Positions 24,977 to 33,774 of a stretch of DNA of 64,000 nt are shown here, in pieces. Below the pieces are notes generated by a model. It was not told where the DNA came from. It did not search any database and saw nothing but the letters and a program-made list of their open reading frames with translations. The stretch is taken from the NCBI RefSeq assembly GCF_034929435.1, contig NZ_JAYFUM010000014.1, positions 106,137 to 170,136 of the forward strand, written 5' to 3'. A program made the position numbers and the translations under genes. Numbering within the stretch: the stretch's first letter is position 1; each line of letters opens with the position of its first letter. The DNA comes from Arcicella rigui (GTDB taxonomy: Bacteria; Bacteroidota; Bacteroidia; Cytophagales; Spirosomataceae).

Positions 24977-25331
24977 AAGTTATGTAATATTTTTTTTGCT
25001 TACTAACGAAACAAAAAAACAAACAATAGGTTAAGCCAACAGAAGTAAAATGAAGGCTCGTTGATTTTTTGAGTATTGAATAGAAACCTGCATTAGATAC
25101 GGATTTATTGTATAAAAACGTAAAAACTTTATAAATAATTGCTAAAAAGTGATAGATAATTTGATAGACAAATGTTTGGGTCGTAGTTTTGGGGAGGATA
25201 TTTAGTTTCATCTGAAAGGTTCATGATTATTCAAAAATTTCAAACTTTTTCGAGCTTGCATTGAATAAAACTTCATAAACGTTAAAGAAAAACTAATCTT
25301 CGTAATTACTGATAACTAAAACAATTAAAAG
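24977..25331. other. Divergent intergenic region upstream of sdhC
   Basis: This region separates the T9SS protein (minus) from sdhC (plus) and must hold both promoters. On plus, TAATCTTCG near 25296 is the closest match to the TAnnTTTG box and is too weak to call. A minus-strand frame of 83 codons covers part of it but has no coding character. Confidence 0.4.
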
Positions 25332-26003
25332 ATGTCTTGGGTAACAAAAACACTAACGAGTTCACTGGGTAGAAAACTACTGATGGCCATCACGGGATTA
25401 TCGTTGATCGCCTTTCTTGTTGTACACTGCGGAATTAATGCTTGTATTTTTTTAAATGATGGTGGGGAAACATTTAATGAAGCAGCGGAATTTATGGCTC
25501 ATAACTGGCTAATCAGGTTATCTGAAGTTGGTTTGATGGCAGGTTTAATCATTCACATCGTGGATGGCTTAATGCTTTGGAAATCAAATTCTGAGAAACG
25601 TCCGGTAAAGTATGCAATCGTAAAAGGCGAAGCAAACTCTACTTGGTACTCACGTTCAATGGGCGTTTTAGGTTCATTGTTGTTGATTTTCTTGATTGTT
25701 CACCTTCGTCATTTCTGGGTTGTAAGCCGTTTTACCGACGAAATTACAAGTGGTCAGCAAACACTTTTCAATGAAATGAAAGAGGTTTTTGCCAACCCAA
25801 TTCCAGTAGCATTATATGTTGTAGGTTGTATTTCATTGGCTTACCATTTATTACATGGTTTCCAAAGTGCTTTCCAAACAATGGGATGGAATCACCCAAA
25901 ATACACACCTTTTGTAAAATCTTTTGGAGCAGGCTTTGCCATTATCGTTCCAATTATTTTTGCAGCAATGCCAATTGCAATGCATTTCGGATGGATTGCA
26001 TAA
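25332..26003 (+). CDS. sdhC: Succinate dehydrogenase / fumarate reductase cytochrome b subunit
   Basis: The 223-residue membrane anchor has five hydrophobic helices. Histidines in LVVHCGIN (about 35), FMAHNW, IIHIVDG (about 77), LIVHLRHFW (about 120) and YHLLHGFQSAFQ (about 177-182) are suited to bind two haems, as in the single-subunit, di-haem type (type B) anchors. It carries electrons between quinone and the Fe-S subunit. It begins the sdhCAB cluster, 100 bases ahead of sdhA. Confidence 0.92.
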   Translation: MSWVTKTLTSSLGRKLLMAITGLSLIAFLVVHCGINACIFLNDGGETFNEAAEFMAHNWLIRLSEVGLMAGLIIHIVDGLMLWKSNSEKRPVKYAIVKGEANSTWYSRSMGVLGSLLLIFLIVHLRHFWVVSRFTDEITSGQQTLFNEMKEVFANPIPVALYVVGCISLAYHLLHGFQSAFQTMGWNHPKYTPFVKSFGAGFAIIVPIIFAAMPIAMHFGWIA

Positions 26004-26105
26004 GGAAAGAAACTGAATGTGATTGTCTATCAATATAATCTCATCAAACTCTTTTGAATCATTCCATCTTAATTATTAACAATTCATAATTCTTAATAAA
26101 AAATT

Positions 26106-28088
26106 ATGTCAACTAAATTAGATGCTAAAATACCAGCAGGAGCATTACAAGAGAAATGGACAAAGTTCCGTTCTACTGTACCTTTGGTAAACCCCGCAAA
26201 CAAGCGGAATATTGAAATCATTGTTGTAGGTACTGGTTTGGCTGGTGCTTCTGCGGCAGCTTCATTGGCAGAAATGGGATATAAAGTTAAGGCTTTCTGT
26301 TTCCAAGATTCTCCTCGCCGTGCTCACTCTATCGCTGCTCAAGGTGGTGTGAACGCTGCGAAAAACTACCAGAATGATGGTGACTCTATTTACCGTTTAT
26401 TCTATGATACTATCAAAGGTGGTGACTACCGTGCAAGAGAAGCTAACGTTCACCGTTTGGCTGAAGTATCTGGTAATATCATCGACCAATGTGTGGCTCA
26501 GGGTGTACCTTTCGCTCGTGAGTACGGTGGTTTGTTATCTAACCGTTCTTTCGGTGGTACTCAAGTACAACGTACTTTCTATGCAGCAGGACAAACTGGT
26601 CAGCAATTATTATTAGGTGCTTATTCTGCTTTACAACGCCAAGTTGGTTTGGGTAACGTAGAAATGTTTACTCGCCACGAAATGATGGACGTTGTGATGG
26701 TAGAAGGCAAAGCCCGTGGTATCATCGCTCGTGATTTGATTTCTGGTAAATTAGAACGTCACTTTGGTCACGCTGTGTTGTTGTGTACTGGTGGATACGG
26801 TAACGTATTCTATTTGTCAACCAACGCTATGGGTTCAAACGTTACGGCGGCTTGGAAAGCTCATAAAAAAGGTGCTTTCTTCGGAAACCCTTGCTATACA
26901 CAAATTCACCCAACTTGTATTCCTGTATCAGGCGACCACCAATCGAAATTGACTTTGATGTCTGAATCATTGCGTAACGATGGTCGTATTTGGGTGCCTA
27001 AAAAACAAAATGATAATCGTCCTGCCAACCAAATTCCAGAAGACGAACGTGACTATTACTTAGAGCGTCGTTATCCTGCGTTTGGTAACTTAGTACCTCG
27101 TGACATTGCTTCTCGTGCTGCTAAAGAGCGTTGCGATGCTGGTTATGGTGTAGGTGCTTCTAAAATGGCTGTTTACCTCGACTATGCTGCGGCTATCTTG
27201 CGTTATGGTCGTGTTGAAGCTACTAAGAAAGGTATGCACAATGCAACCACTGAGGAATTGCAAGTAATGGGTAAAGAAGTAGTGAAAGAGAAATACGGTA
27301 ACTTGTTTGATATGTACAAACAAATTACTGGTGAAGACCCTTACGAAGTGCCAATGCGTATTTATCCTGCAGTTCACTATACAATGGGTGGGCTTTGGGT
27401 TGACTATAACTTGATGACTACCGTTCCAGGCCTTTATGCTTTGGGTGAAGCTAACTTCTCTGACCACGGTGCAAACCGTTTGGGTGCTTCTGCCTTGATG
27501 CAAGGTTTGGCTGATGGATACTTTGTAATTCCATACACTATCGGTTCATACTTGTCTGGTGATATTCGTACAAAAGCAATTCCAACAGACGCTCCAGAAT
27601 TCGTTGCTGCTGAGAAAGCTGTACAAGATACTATCAATAAATTGATGGCTATCAAAGGCACAAAATCTGTTGATTATTTCCATAAGAAATTAGGAAAAAT
27701 CATGTGGGATAAATGCGGTATGGCTCGTAACGAAAAAGGTTTGAAAGAAGCTATTGCTGAAATCCAAGAAATTAAAAAACAGTTCTGGTCGGATGTACGT
27801 ATTCCGGGCGATGCAGATGAATTCAACCCTGAATTAGAAAAAGCAACTCGTGTAGCTGACTTTATCGAATTAGGTGAATTAATGTGTATTGATGCCTTGA
27901 ATCGTAACGAATCATGTGGTGGTCACTTCCGTGAAGAGTATCAAACAGAAGAAGGCGAAGCACTTCGTGACGACGAAAACTATGCTTATGTAGCAGCTTG
28001 GGAATACAAAGGCGATTCTAAATTTGAATTACACAAAGAAGAATTGGTGTATGAAAATATTAAGATTGCCCAACGTTCTTATAAGTAA
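26106..28088 (+). CDS. sdhA: Succinate dehydrogenase / fumarate reductase flavoprotein subunit
   Basis: The 660-residue FAD subunit has the dinucleotide fold VGTGLAGASAAASLAEMG near 41-58 and the flavin-linking His in RRAHSIAAQGGVNAAKN near 73-89. The substrate region HPTCIP and the active-site arginine loop near GGLWVDYN and LGEANFSDHGANRLGAS complete the pattern. It oxidises succinate to fumarate (or the reverse) and passes electrons to SdhB. The length is typical of the Bacteroidetes/Wolinella type. The coding sequence is strikingly rich in CGT, GGT, GCT and AAC codons, consistent with high expression. A foreign-looking gene separates it from sdhB. Confidence 0.95.
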   Translation: MSTKLDAKIPAGALQEKWTKFRSTVPLVNPANKRNIEIIVVGTGLAGASAAASLAEMGYKVKAFCFQDSPRRAHSIAAQGGVNAAKNYQNDGDSIYRLFYDTIKGGDYRAREANVHRLAEVSGNIIDQCVAQGVPFAREYGGLLSNRSFGGTQVQRTFYAAGQTGQQLLLGAYSALQRQVGLGNVEMFTRHEMMDVVMVEGKARGIIARDLISGKLERHFGHAVLLCTGGYGNVFYLSTNAMGSNVTAAWKAHKKGAFFGNPCYTQIHPTCIPVSGDHQSKLTLMSESLRNDGRIWVPKKQNDNRPANQIPEDERDYYLERRYPAFGNLVPRDIASRAAKERCDAGYGVGASKMAVYLDYAAAILRYGRVEATKKGMHNATTEELQVMGKEVVKEKYGNLFDMYKQITGEDPYEVPMRIYPAVHYTMGGLWVDYNLMTTVPGLYALGEANFSDHGANRLGASALMQGLADGYFVIPYTIGSYLSGDIRTKAIPTDAPEFVAAEKAVQDTINKLMAIKGTKSVDYFHKKLGKIMWDKCGMARNEKGLKEAIAEIQEIKKQFWSDVRIPGDADEFNPELEKATRVADFIELGELMCIDALNRNESCGGHFREEYQTEEGEALRDDENYAYVAAWEYKGDSKFELHKEELVYENIKIAQRSYK

Positions 28089-28089
28089 T

Positions 28090-28245
28090 TAGTAAATAGT
28101 GATTGGTGATTAGTTTTTTATCAAGTAGTTAGTGAATAGTGATTGGTAATTAGTATTTTTAAAATAGTTATAAATATCTTATTTACTGAATAGTAATTAA
28201 TATTAACAAATACCAATCACTATTCACCAGTCTCTAATCACTTAA
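28090..28245. repeat. Left repeat block flanking the inserted four-helix gene
   Basis: The block has two direct copies of TTAGTGAATAGTGATTGGTAATTAG-like sequence (28090-28113, 28129-28153) and two inverted words (CCAATCACTATTCACCA near 28213-28229 and TCTAATCACTT near 28232-28242). AGTGATTGGTAATTAG at 28138-28153 is the exact inverse of CTAATTACCAATCACT at 28670-28685 on the other side of the gene. Confidence 0.7.
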
Positions 28246-28256
28246 ACCACCAAGCA

Positions 28257-28646
28257 ATGGAAAATCAAAAGATTTGTTCTTTTAAAGATTTGAAAATTTG
28301 GCAAAAATCAATGATATTGATTAACCAAATTTATACTTTATCTAAAGATTTTCCTGCGAACGAGAAATTTGGTTTAACATCACAAATTAATCGTGCATCT
28401 GTTTCAGTTGCCTCTAATATTGCAGAAGGTTGGGGAAGAGAAAGTAAAAAATCTTTTGTCCAGTTTTTAAAAATATCAAGAGGTTCTCTTTTCGAACTTG
28501 ATACATTATTAATCGTTGCTGTTAATCAAAATTATTTAAAAGATTCCGACTACGACCAACTATTAATTCAGATTAATGAGATTGGCAAAATGATAAATAG
28601 TCTTATTTTTAGTATTGAAAAAAAGTTGATAAGTGATACTGAATAA
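28257..28646 (+). CDS. Four-helix-bundle protein (23S rRNA IVS family) inside the sdh operon
   Basis: The 129-residue protein has the family's landmarks: SFKDLKIWQKSM near 8-19, LTSQINRASVSVASNIAEGWGR near 40-61, and FVQFLKISRGSLFELDTLL near 66-84. This is the S23/IVS-encoded family (TIGR02436), first seen in inserts of 23S rRNA genes and related to the Avd accessory protein of diversity-generating retroelements. The function of stand-alone copies is unknown; some bind nucleic acid. It lies between sdhA and sdhB, with no role in respiration expected. The 16-base inverted repeats around it suggest arrival as a unit. Confidence 0.85.
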   Translation: MENQKICSFKDLKIWQKSMILINQIYTLSKDFPANEKFGLTSQINRASVSVASNIAEGWGRESKKSFVQFLKISRGSLFELDTLLIVAVNQNYLKDSDYDQLLIQINEIGKMINSLIFSIEKKLISDTE

Positions 28647-28669
28647 TTAGAACATCAAGATTGTAAATT

Positions 28670-28698
28670 CTAATTACCAATCACTAATCACTAATCTC
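28670..28698. repeat. Right inverted repeat flanking the four-helix gene
   Basis: CTAATTACCAATCACT (28670-28685) is the exact inverse of 28138-28153. Including the following AATCACTAA the match reaches about 25 bases with one mismatch. It ends ten bases before the sdhB start codon. Confidence 0.7.
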
Positions 28699-28707
28699 TC
28701 AAACAAA

Positions 28708-29466
28708 ATGGAAGGAAATATGAATTTGACGCTAAAGGTTTGGCGTCAGAAAAATGCAAATAGCGAAGGCAATTTTCAGCAATATGATGTGAAAGGCATC
28801 TCTGAAGATATGTCATTCTTAGAGATGTTCGACGTGTTAAACGAACGTCTTATCAATGAAGGCGAAACTCCAGTAGCTTTCGACCACGACTGCCGTGAAG
28901 GTATCTGTGGTATGTGTTCTATGTACATCAATGGCGAGCCACATGGCCCTAACAAAGGTGTAACTACTTGTCAGCTTCACATGAGAAGCTTCAAGAGTGG
29001 AGATACTATCACCGTAGAACCTTGGAGAGCAAAAGCATTCCCAATCGTAAAAGATTTAGCCGTAAACCGTTCTGCTTTCGACCGTATCATTGCAGCGGGT
29101 GGTTATATCTCTGTAAATACAGGTAATGCTCAAGATGCAAACTCTTTACCAATTCCAAAACCAGATGCAGACGAGGCTTTTGCAGCGGCAGCTTGTATCG
29201 GTTGTGGTGCTTGTGTTGCAGCTTGTAAAAATGCTTCAGCAATGTTGTTTACTTCAGCGAAAATTTCACAATTGTCTCTACTTCCTCAAGGACAAGCTGA
29301 ACGTGCTATTCGTGCTGAAAACATGGTTGCTCAGATGGACATCGAAGGTTTCGGTGCTTGTACAAACACTGGTGCTTGCGAAGCTGAATGTCCAAAAGGT
29401 ATTTCTTTAGAAAATATCGCACGCATGAACCGTGAATATTACGGAGCTGTACTTTCTTCAAAATAA
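28708..29466 (+). CDS. sdhB: Succinate dehydrogenase / fumarate reductase iron-sulfur subunit
   Basis: The 252-residue electron-transfer subunit has the [2Fe-2S] cysteines in CREGICGMCSMY (about 65-76) and the later TTCQLHM. The [4Fe-4S] set is in CIGCGACVAAC (about 156-166), and the third cluster is in CTNTGACEAECPKG near 216-229. It connects SdhA to the cytochrome b subunit. A second ATG nine bases downstream (MNLTLKVWRQ) is an equally good start. Cotranscription with sdhA is expected but depends on read-through of the inserted four-helix gene. Confidence 0.94.
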   Translation: MEGNMNLTLKVWRQKNANSEGNFQQYDVKGISEDMSFLEMFDVLNERLINEGETPVAFDHDCREGICGMCSMYINGEPHGPNKGVTTCQLHMRSFKSGDTITVEPWRAKAFPIVKDLAVNRSAFDRIIAAGGYISVNTGNAQDANSLPIPKPDADEAFAAAACIGCGACVAACKNASAMLFTSAKISQLSLLPQGQAERAIRAENMVAQMDIEGFGACTNTGACEAECPKGISLENIARMNREYYGAVLSSK

Positions 29467-29484
29467 GAAAAAAGCTTTTTTGAT

Positions 29485-29526
29485 AAAAATCCCATTTACC
29501 GGTATTGGTGAATGGGATTTTTTATT
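29485..29526 (+). terminator. Terminator of the sdh operon
   Basis: AAAATCCCATT and AATGGGATTTT pair over 11 bases with a 14-base loop, followed by TTATTTTAT. It lies 20 bases past the sdhB stop. Confidence 0.8.
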
Positions 29527-29641
29527 TTATCAACACTTCATCTCAAATAAAAGGTATTTGTTTCTTTCTTTTTATCTGATAAGTACATGAGTTTTAGTTT
29601 TTTCCTTAGCTTTGAGTTCATATTATAAAAACTCTAAAACC

Positions 29642-30019
29642 ATGGGAATCTTAAACGCATTAATGGGAAATTCTTCAGAAGTATCTTCTGAGAAAATTGC
29701 TCACGAATTTCAACCAATTTTGATTGAAGGAGAAGTAATCGTAAAATCATTCAAGCTTATCCGTGATATGTTTGTGTTTACTAACAAACGCCTGATTTTG
29801 GTGGACAAACAAGGTATTACTGGCTCTAAAATTGATTTTATGACCATCCCCTATCATTCAATTAATTATTTCACTAAACGCAGTGCCAGCTTGTTGGACC
29901 TCGACGCTGAGATTTTGATTTGGATAAAAGGAACTTCTGAACCCATCCAAAAAGAATTCAGAAAAGGTGAAAATATCAACGACGTCTATAAAACCCTAAG
30001 TACTTATGTATTAGGCTAA
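29642..30019 (+). CDS. Bacterial PH-domain protein
   Basis: I choose ATG 29642 (125 residues); an upstream TTG would add ten polar residues. The sequence EGEVIVKSFKLIRDMFVFTNKRLILVDKQG followed by IPYHSINYF matches the bacterial pleckstrin-homology fold (bPH_1, PF08000) over most of its length. Such proteins form ring-like oligomers and are usually of unknown function. It stands alone with its own terminator 22 bases downstream. Confidence 0.82.
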   Translation: MGILNALMGNSSEVSSEKIAHEFQPILIEGEVIVKSFKLIRDMFVFTNKRLILVDKQGITGSKIDFMTIPYHSINYFTKRSASLLDLDAEILIWIKGTSEPIQKEFRKGENINDVYKTLSTYVLG

Positions 30020-30041
30020 AGTGAAACTTCAATAACTTTTT

Positions 30042-30071
30042 CCCTCAAGGTTTTTAGTAAACCCTTGAGGG
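30042..30071 (+). terminator. Terminator of the PH-domain gene
   Basis: CCCTCAAGG and CCTTGAGGG form a perfect nine-base stem with a 12-base loop, followed by ATTTGTCTTT. Confidence 0.75.
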
Positions 30072-30111
30072 ATTTGTCTTTAATAAAATATCATTTACCA
30101 ACGAAAAGCAA

Positions 30112-30119
30112 TAATTTTG
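30112..30119 (+). promoter_or_regulatory. -7 box upstream of the DUF1599 gene
   Basis: TAATTTTG matches TAnnTTTG exactly, 28 bases before the ATG. No TTG stands at the usual distance upstream, so the -33 element is weak or absent. Confidence 0.4.
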
Positions 30120-30146
30120 TAAGATTAGCAAAATTTAAATCCTAAA

Positions 30147-30689
30147 ATGAATCTAACTGAAACTCAATACAGAGAAATTATTGCCATTTGTAAAGCTCTT
30201 TTCCAGAAAAAAAATAAAGATTATGGTACTTCATGGCGAATTTTACGTTTACCAAGCCTAACCGACCAAATCTTTATTAAAGCCCAAAGAATTCGTTCAA
30301 TACAAGAAAAAGGAGTACAAAAAATTGAAGATGGCATCGAAGGGGAATTCATCGGAATCATCAATTATTGTATCATTGCCTTGATTCAAAAAGAGTTAAA
30401 TGATTCCACAAAAATGGAGTTTTCAGAACAAGAACTCAGCGATTTGTACGATGCACAAGTAGAAAAAACATTAGCATTACAAAAAAATAAAAACCACGAT
30501 TACGGCGAAGCTTGGCGTGATATGCGAGTAAGTTCGATGACAGATTTGATTTTAATGAAAATCTTTAGAACAAAACAAATTGAAGATAACAAAGGCATTA
30601 CTTTGGTATCTGAGGGTGTTGAAGCGAATTATCAAGATATGATGAATTATGCCATTTTTTGTATGATTCATTTGAAGTACGGAGCGTAA
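30147..30689 (+). CDS. DUF1599 protein (duplicated domain)
   Basis: The 180-residue protein contains two similar halves: KKNKDYGTSWRILRLPSLTDQIFIKAQRIRSI (about 22-53) and KNHDYGEAWRDMRVSSMTDLILMKIFRTKQI (about 112-142). This is the DUF1599 pattern typical of Bacteroidetes. The conserved NKDYG/NHDYG and paired Glu and Asp residues hint at a metal- or nucleotide-binding all-helical fold, reminiscent of MazG-like pyrophosphatases, but activity is unproven. In related genomes it commonly neighbours folP and a DoxX gene. Here the DoxX gene follows, while folP is at 58318. Confidence 0.85.
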   Translation: MNLTETQYREIIAICKALFQKKNKDYGTSWRILRLPSLTDQIFIKAQRIRSIQEKGVQKIEDGIEGEFIGIINYCIIALIQKELNDSTKMEFSEQELSDLYDAQVEKTLALQKNKNHDYGEAWRDMRVSSMTDLILMKIFRTKQIEDNKGITLVSEGVEANYQDMMNYAIFCMIHLKYGA

Positions 30690-30781
30690 AAGAGCTGTCA
30701 GCTTTTAGCAACGAGCTTTCAGCATTGGGGTAATTTAGTTATCAATCACTAATTCACTCAATCACAAATCACAAAATATCA

Positions 30782-31882
30782 ATGAAATTAATTGCACATT
30801 TTTCGAGGCTTTTTGTCGGCATTATATTTATTTTTTCGGGTCTTATCAAGCTTAATGACCCTGTTGGCACTCAAATTAAATTAGAAGAATACTTCGATGT
30901 ATTCGCTACTGATTTTCCGTTTATGGCTGGCTTTTGGGAATTTTGGATTCCCTATGCCTTGTATGTGTCAATTTTCCTTTGTGCTTTAGAATTAGTGCTG
31001 GGCGTTTGTCTGTTGGTGCAGTATAAATTAAAAACAGCTTCATGGATTTTATTGGCAACGGTTATTTTCTTTGGTTTTCTTACTTTTTATTCTGCTTACT
31101 TCAATAAAGTAACCGATTGCGGCTGTTTTGGCGAAACGATTAAATTGAAACCCTGGACTTCGTTTATCAAAGACATGGTTTTGATGTTTTTTATCCTGAT
31201 TATTTTATGGCAACGTAATATTTTTGCAGACAAAAAAACAGGCGTTTTGGTAGCGGCTTCGGTAGTTTTTTCATTGATTTTGGGTATTTATGCTGTTAGA
31301 TACTTGCCTCCTTACGATGGCTTGCCGTATGCAGTCGGACAAGATATTCCTAAAAATATGCAACCTTCTGCTTCTTTAGAATTCAAATATATTTATGAAA
31401 AAGGAGGTGAAACGTTGGAATTAGACCAAATGCCTACGGATACTACTTATCATTTCAAAGAAATGATAACGCTGAATCAGGATGAAGCAAAAGCGAAAAT
31501 TACCGACTACAATATTTGGAAAGATGGCGATTCTACCGACTATAAAGCAGAAAGTTTTGTAGGTAAAAAATTGATGATTGTTATTCCAGTTATCAAAAAA
31601 GCGAATACTTCAAATATTGATAAAATCCGTGAATTAGCTAAAAGTTTGGACGGAACAGACATCAAAGTTTGGTTGGTGAGTGCTTCAAGCGAAGAAGATG
31701 TAAATAATTTCAGACATGAGCATCAGTTGGCAATACCAAGTTTTAGCTCTGACACAAAAGTTTTGAAAACTATCGCACGAGCTAATCCAAGTATTTGGTT
31801 GCTAAAAGATGGAATTGTAAAAGGCAAATGGTCGCATAACAGTACGCCAGATAAAAATGAAGTAATAGAATCTCTAAAGTAA
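30782..31882 (+). CDS. DoxX-like membrane protein, BT_3928 type
   Basis: The 366-residue protein has four to five membrane helices in the first 175 residues, with a DoxX/MauE-like start (FVGIIFIFSGLIKLNDPVG) and a Cys-containing VTDCGCFG loop near 112-119. A C-terminal soluble domain (about 185-366) shows a thioredoxin-like alternation. MauE-like DoxX proteins support thiol redox steps in the periplasm. The CGC motif and soluble domain suggest such a function here, but no CxxC is seen in the soluble domain. aroK follows after about 40 bases and may be cotranscribed. Confidence 0.8.
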   Translation: MKLIAHFSRLFVGIIFIFSGLIKLNDPVGTQIKLEEYFDVFATDFPFMAGFWEFWIPYALYVSIFLCALELVLGVCLLVQYKLKTASWILLATVIFFGFLTFYSAYFNKVTDCGCFGETIKLKPWTSFIKDMVLMFFILIILWQRNIFADKKTGVLVAASVVFSLILGIYAVRYLPPYDGLPYAVGQDIPKNMQPSASLEFKYIYEKGGETLELDQMPTDTTYHFKEMITLNQDEAKAKITDYNIWKDGDSTDYKAESFVGKKLMIVIPVIKKANTSNIDKIRELAKSLDGTDIKVWLVSASSEEDVNNFRHEHQLAIPSFSSDTKVLKTIARANPSIWLLKDGIVKGKWSHNSTPDKNEVIESLK

Positions 31883-31922
31883 TTAATATTGTGCAGGCCT
31901 TCTTGTGAAGGAAATTTTTATC

Positions 31923-32441
31923 ATGAAAAACATTTTTCTTATTGGAATGCCCTCTTCGGGAAAAAGTACTCTGGGCAAACATCTTGCAAAACGTATCAAT
32001 TATAAATTTGTTGATATGGACGAAATGATTGAAAAGCAAGAATTAATGACTGTCCAAGAAATTTTCAAACATAAAGGAGAAGATTATTTCAGAGTTATTG
32101 AAAGTAAAACGCTCAAAAGTATTGAAGCTAATCAAGCATTAGTGATTGCCACTGGTGGCGGAGTTCCTTGTTTTTTTGATAATATGGACTACATCAAGCA
32201 AAATGGAACAAGTGTCTTTTTGAACGTTCAGCCAGAAGATTTATTAAAAAGAATTTTAAAATCAGACATTAACAACCGTCCACTGATTAATAAAAATACC
32301 ACAGAGGAAAGTTTATTGAAAAATCTTCAAGAAAGATGTGCTTATCGTTTACCTTTTTATCAGCAAGCGGATATTCAGATAGATGGGAATATTGATGTAG
32401 AACAACTTTTATGGATTCTGGACGAAATGAATGGACTGTAA
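31923..32441 (+). CDS. aroK: Shikimate kinase
   Basis: ATG 31923 is chosen over a GTG at 31905, giving 172 residues that begin MKNIFLIGMPSSGKST. The P-loop GMPSSGKST (8-16), the shikimate-binding VDMDEMIE (about 31-38), FRVIESKTL (about 56-64) and ATGGGVP (about 77-83) are all in place, as is the lid Arg in NNRPLI. It phosphorylates shikimate in the chorismate pathway for aromatic amino acids. The downstream palindrome at 32540-32612 ends transcription. Confidence 0.93.
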   Translation: MKNIFLIGMPSSGKSTLGKHLAKRINYKFVDMDEMIEKQELMTVQEIFKHKGEDYFRVIESKTLKSIEANQALVIATGGGVPCFFDNMDYIKQNGTSVFLNVQPEDLLKRILKSDINNRPLINKNTTEESLLKNLQERCAYRLPFYQQADIQIDGNIDVEQLLWILDEMNGL

Positions 32442-32539
32442 ACAAGTATGAGTGTTGAATTATGAATTTTGAATTAATAAAAAATAGTTAATTTCAGTCT
32501 ATTAAAGTATTTGTAAATCTATAATAATTTTAAATGATT

Positions 32540-32612
32540 ATTATCATACTAATACAAACGACAAGAGCTTGGAAAATTTCCAAGCTCTTGTCGTTTGTAT
32601 TAGTATGATAAT
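32540..32612. terminator. 73-bp perfect palindrome between convergent genes
   Basis: Two 36-base arms are exact inverted copies around a single central base; the inner part is CAAGAGCTTGGAAA-A-TTTCCAAGCTCTTG. The arms enter the last codons of the minus-strand gene that ends at 32600. It probably acts as a bidirectional terminator for aroK and that gene. The length of the perfect match is unusual for a terminator. Confidence 0.8.
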
Positions 32613-33031
32613 GATGAAGGTAATTGTGGTGTCATCACATCGTAATCATCATCAGATTTTGGCTTTTTGAACAAAGCTCTGAAAGTATTAGCCATGTAAA
32701 AAATATCTTCTACTTTACTTTTGGCCATTCTCATCAAATAATCATTCACTCCTGATTTCAAAATGCTGTCAAAAACATTTCTAAGAAGAACTAAATCGCC
32801 TTCGTGTTCGCAGAAATTTTTCACTACATACATCGTGAAGCCACTATCACGATTACTTGCGTTGTAGAGGACTAAATTAAAGTCCATTTCACTGATAAAA
32901 GAAACGACCTTATTCTTAGAAAAATCATAAAACATATTTTTTGAATCAACCAAAGAATCAAGGATTTCAACTTCGTTATTTGTAATATATAGGTTATCTG
33001 TCACCTTTGTTATTTGCTCTTGTACAATCAT
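32600..33031 (-). CDS. Hypothetical protein
   Basis: I do not recognise this 143-residue protein. It has no signal peptide or membrane helix. It is acidic overall, with mixed alpha/beta character and a helical region around VNDYLMRMAKSKVEDIFYMANTF (about 95-117). The final residues are fixed by the perfect palindrome shared with the aroK terminator. It stands alone on the minus strand, with a long non-coding region upstream. Confidence 0.6.
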   Translation of the reverse strand: MIVQEQITKVTDNLYITNNEVEILDSLVDSKNMFYDFSKNKVVSFISEMDFNLVLYNASNRDSGFTMYVVKNFCEHEGDLVLLRNVFDSILKSGVNDYLMRMAKSKVEDIFYMANTFRALFKKPKSDDDYDVMTPQLPSSLSY

Positions 33032-33281
33032 CGTTATAAGTATTTATACTGTTATTAATCGACTTTCAATTGAATTAATGGTTAAATTTTATGATTAAAT
33101 ATAACATTAGCAAGTAATTATACTTATTTTTTTTATGATGATTTTTTTGTATTAAAAACCCCAAAAGTGCCTTTTTAATAAAAATTGGCATTGTTTCAAA
33201 AACAGGTTTGTTTCTAAAATCAATAAAAAAAGTACAATTTTTAAAAACTGATTTCTACAAAGGTTGTTTTCTCAAAAAAAA

Positions 33282-33363
33282 CATTTCTTATCCAAAAAGT
33301 AGGATAACAGAAATGCTGTTTTTCAAAAAAAACATTTTTTTCGGGTAAAAAATGTTTTTTTTG
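33282..33363. other. Two strong hairpins in a 760-bp non-coding region
   Basis: Hairpin 1 pairs CATTTC-TTATCC (33282-33293) with GGATAA-CA-GAAATG (33302-33315). Hairpin 2 has a perfect 17-base stem, CAAAAAAAACATTTTTT (33324-33340) with its inverse (33347-33363), and loop TCGGGT. On plus the second is a good terminator. The region 33032-33795 has no gene and is very AT-rich. The pair could be the end of a small RNA; no promoter for one is obvious. Confidence 0.4.
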
Positions 33364-33745
33364 AAGCTAAATAGCTATGGTTTAATATTTTAAGGCTTTC
33401 AGCAAAAAAATGTAAGAATCGACAAAAGGAGGTTTAAAAATAACAATTAAGTTTTTCGTCTTTTTTTTTAACCTGTTCGTCTCATTCTCAAAAGTTTAAG
33501 ATTAAACTAACTTAATTTTGAATCAGCTTCAGAAAATCAAAAAGATTTTTTGATTTGTACAGACAAAAACGCAAGAAAGAAATAAGTGAAATAGCGAAGT
33601 GAAAAGGAAATATTTCAAGCGTAAGAGATTGAAAGTATTGAAGAAAGAATAACAAGAGATATATCTTGAAAATATTCAATTCAAGTCATTGCGGTATTTG
33701 GCAATGCAAAAATATTAATTGAGAAGTTTAAAGAGGTTTCATAGT

Positions 33746-33774
33746 AAAGCCACCCCGATTTTCGGAGTGGCTTT
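33746..33774 (-). terminator. Terminator of proB
   Basis: AAAGCCAC and GTGGCTTT plus the inner CCGA/TCGG form a stem of about 12 pairs. It lies 22 bases beyond the proB stop on the minus strand. Confidence 0.75.

Noticed and set aside
24960..25211. 83-codon minus-strand frame upstream of sdhC
   Set aside because: It overlaps the promoter side of two genes, has irregular composition (runs of Tyr, Phe, Lys) and no family features.
27090..27503. 137-codon minus-strand frame inside sdhA
   Set aside because: It arises from the strong codon bias of sdhA and has no independent features.
28090..28700. CRISPR-like array from the repeated AGTGATTGG words
   Set aside because: The words are irregularly spaced, partly inverted and not separated by uniform spacers, and no cas gene is present.
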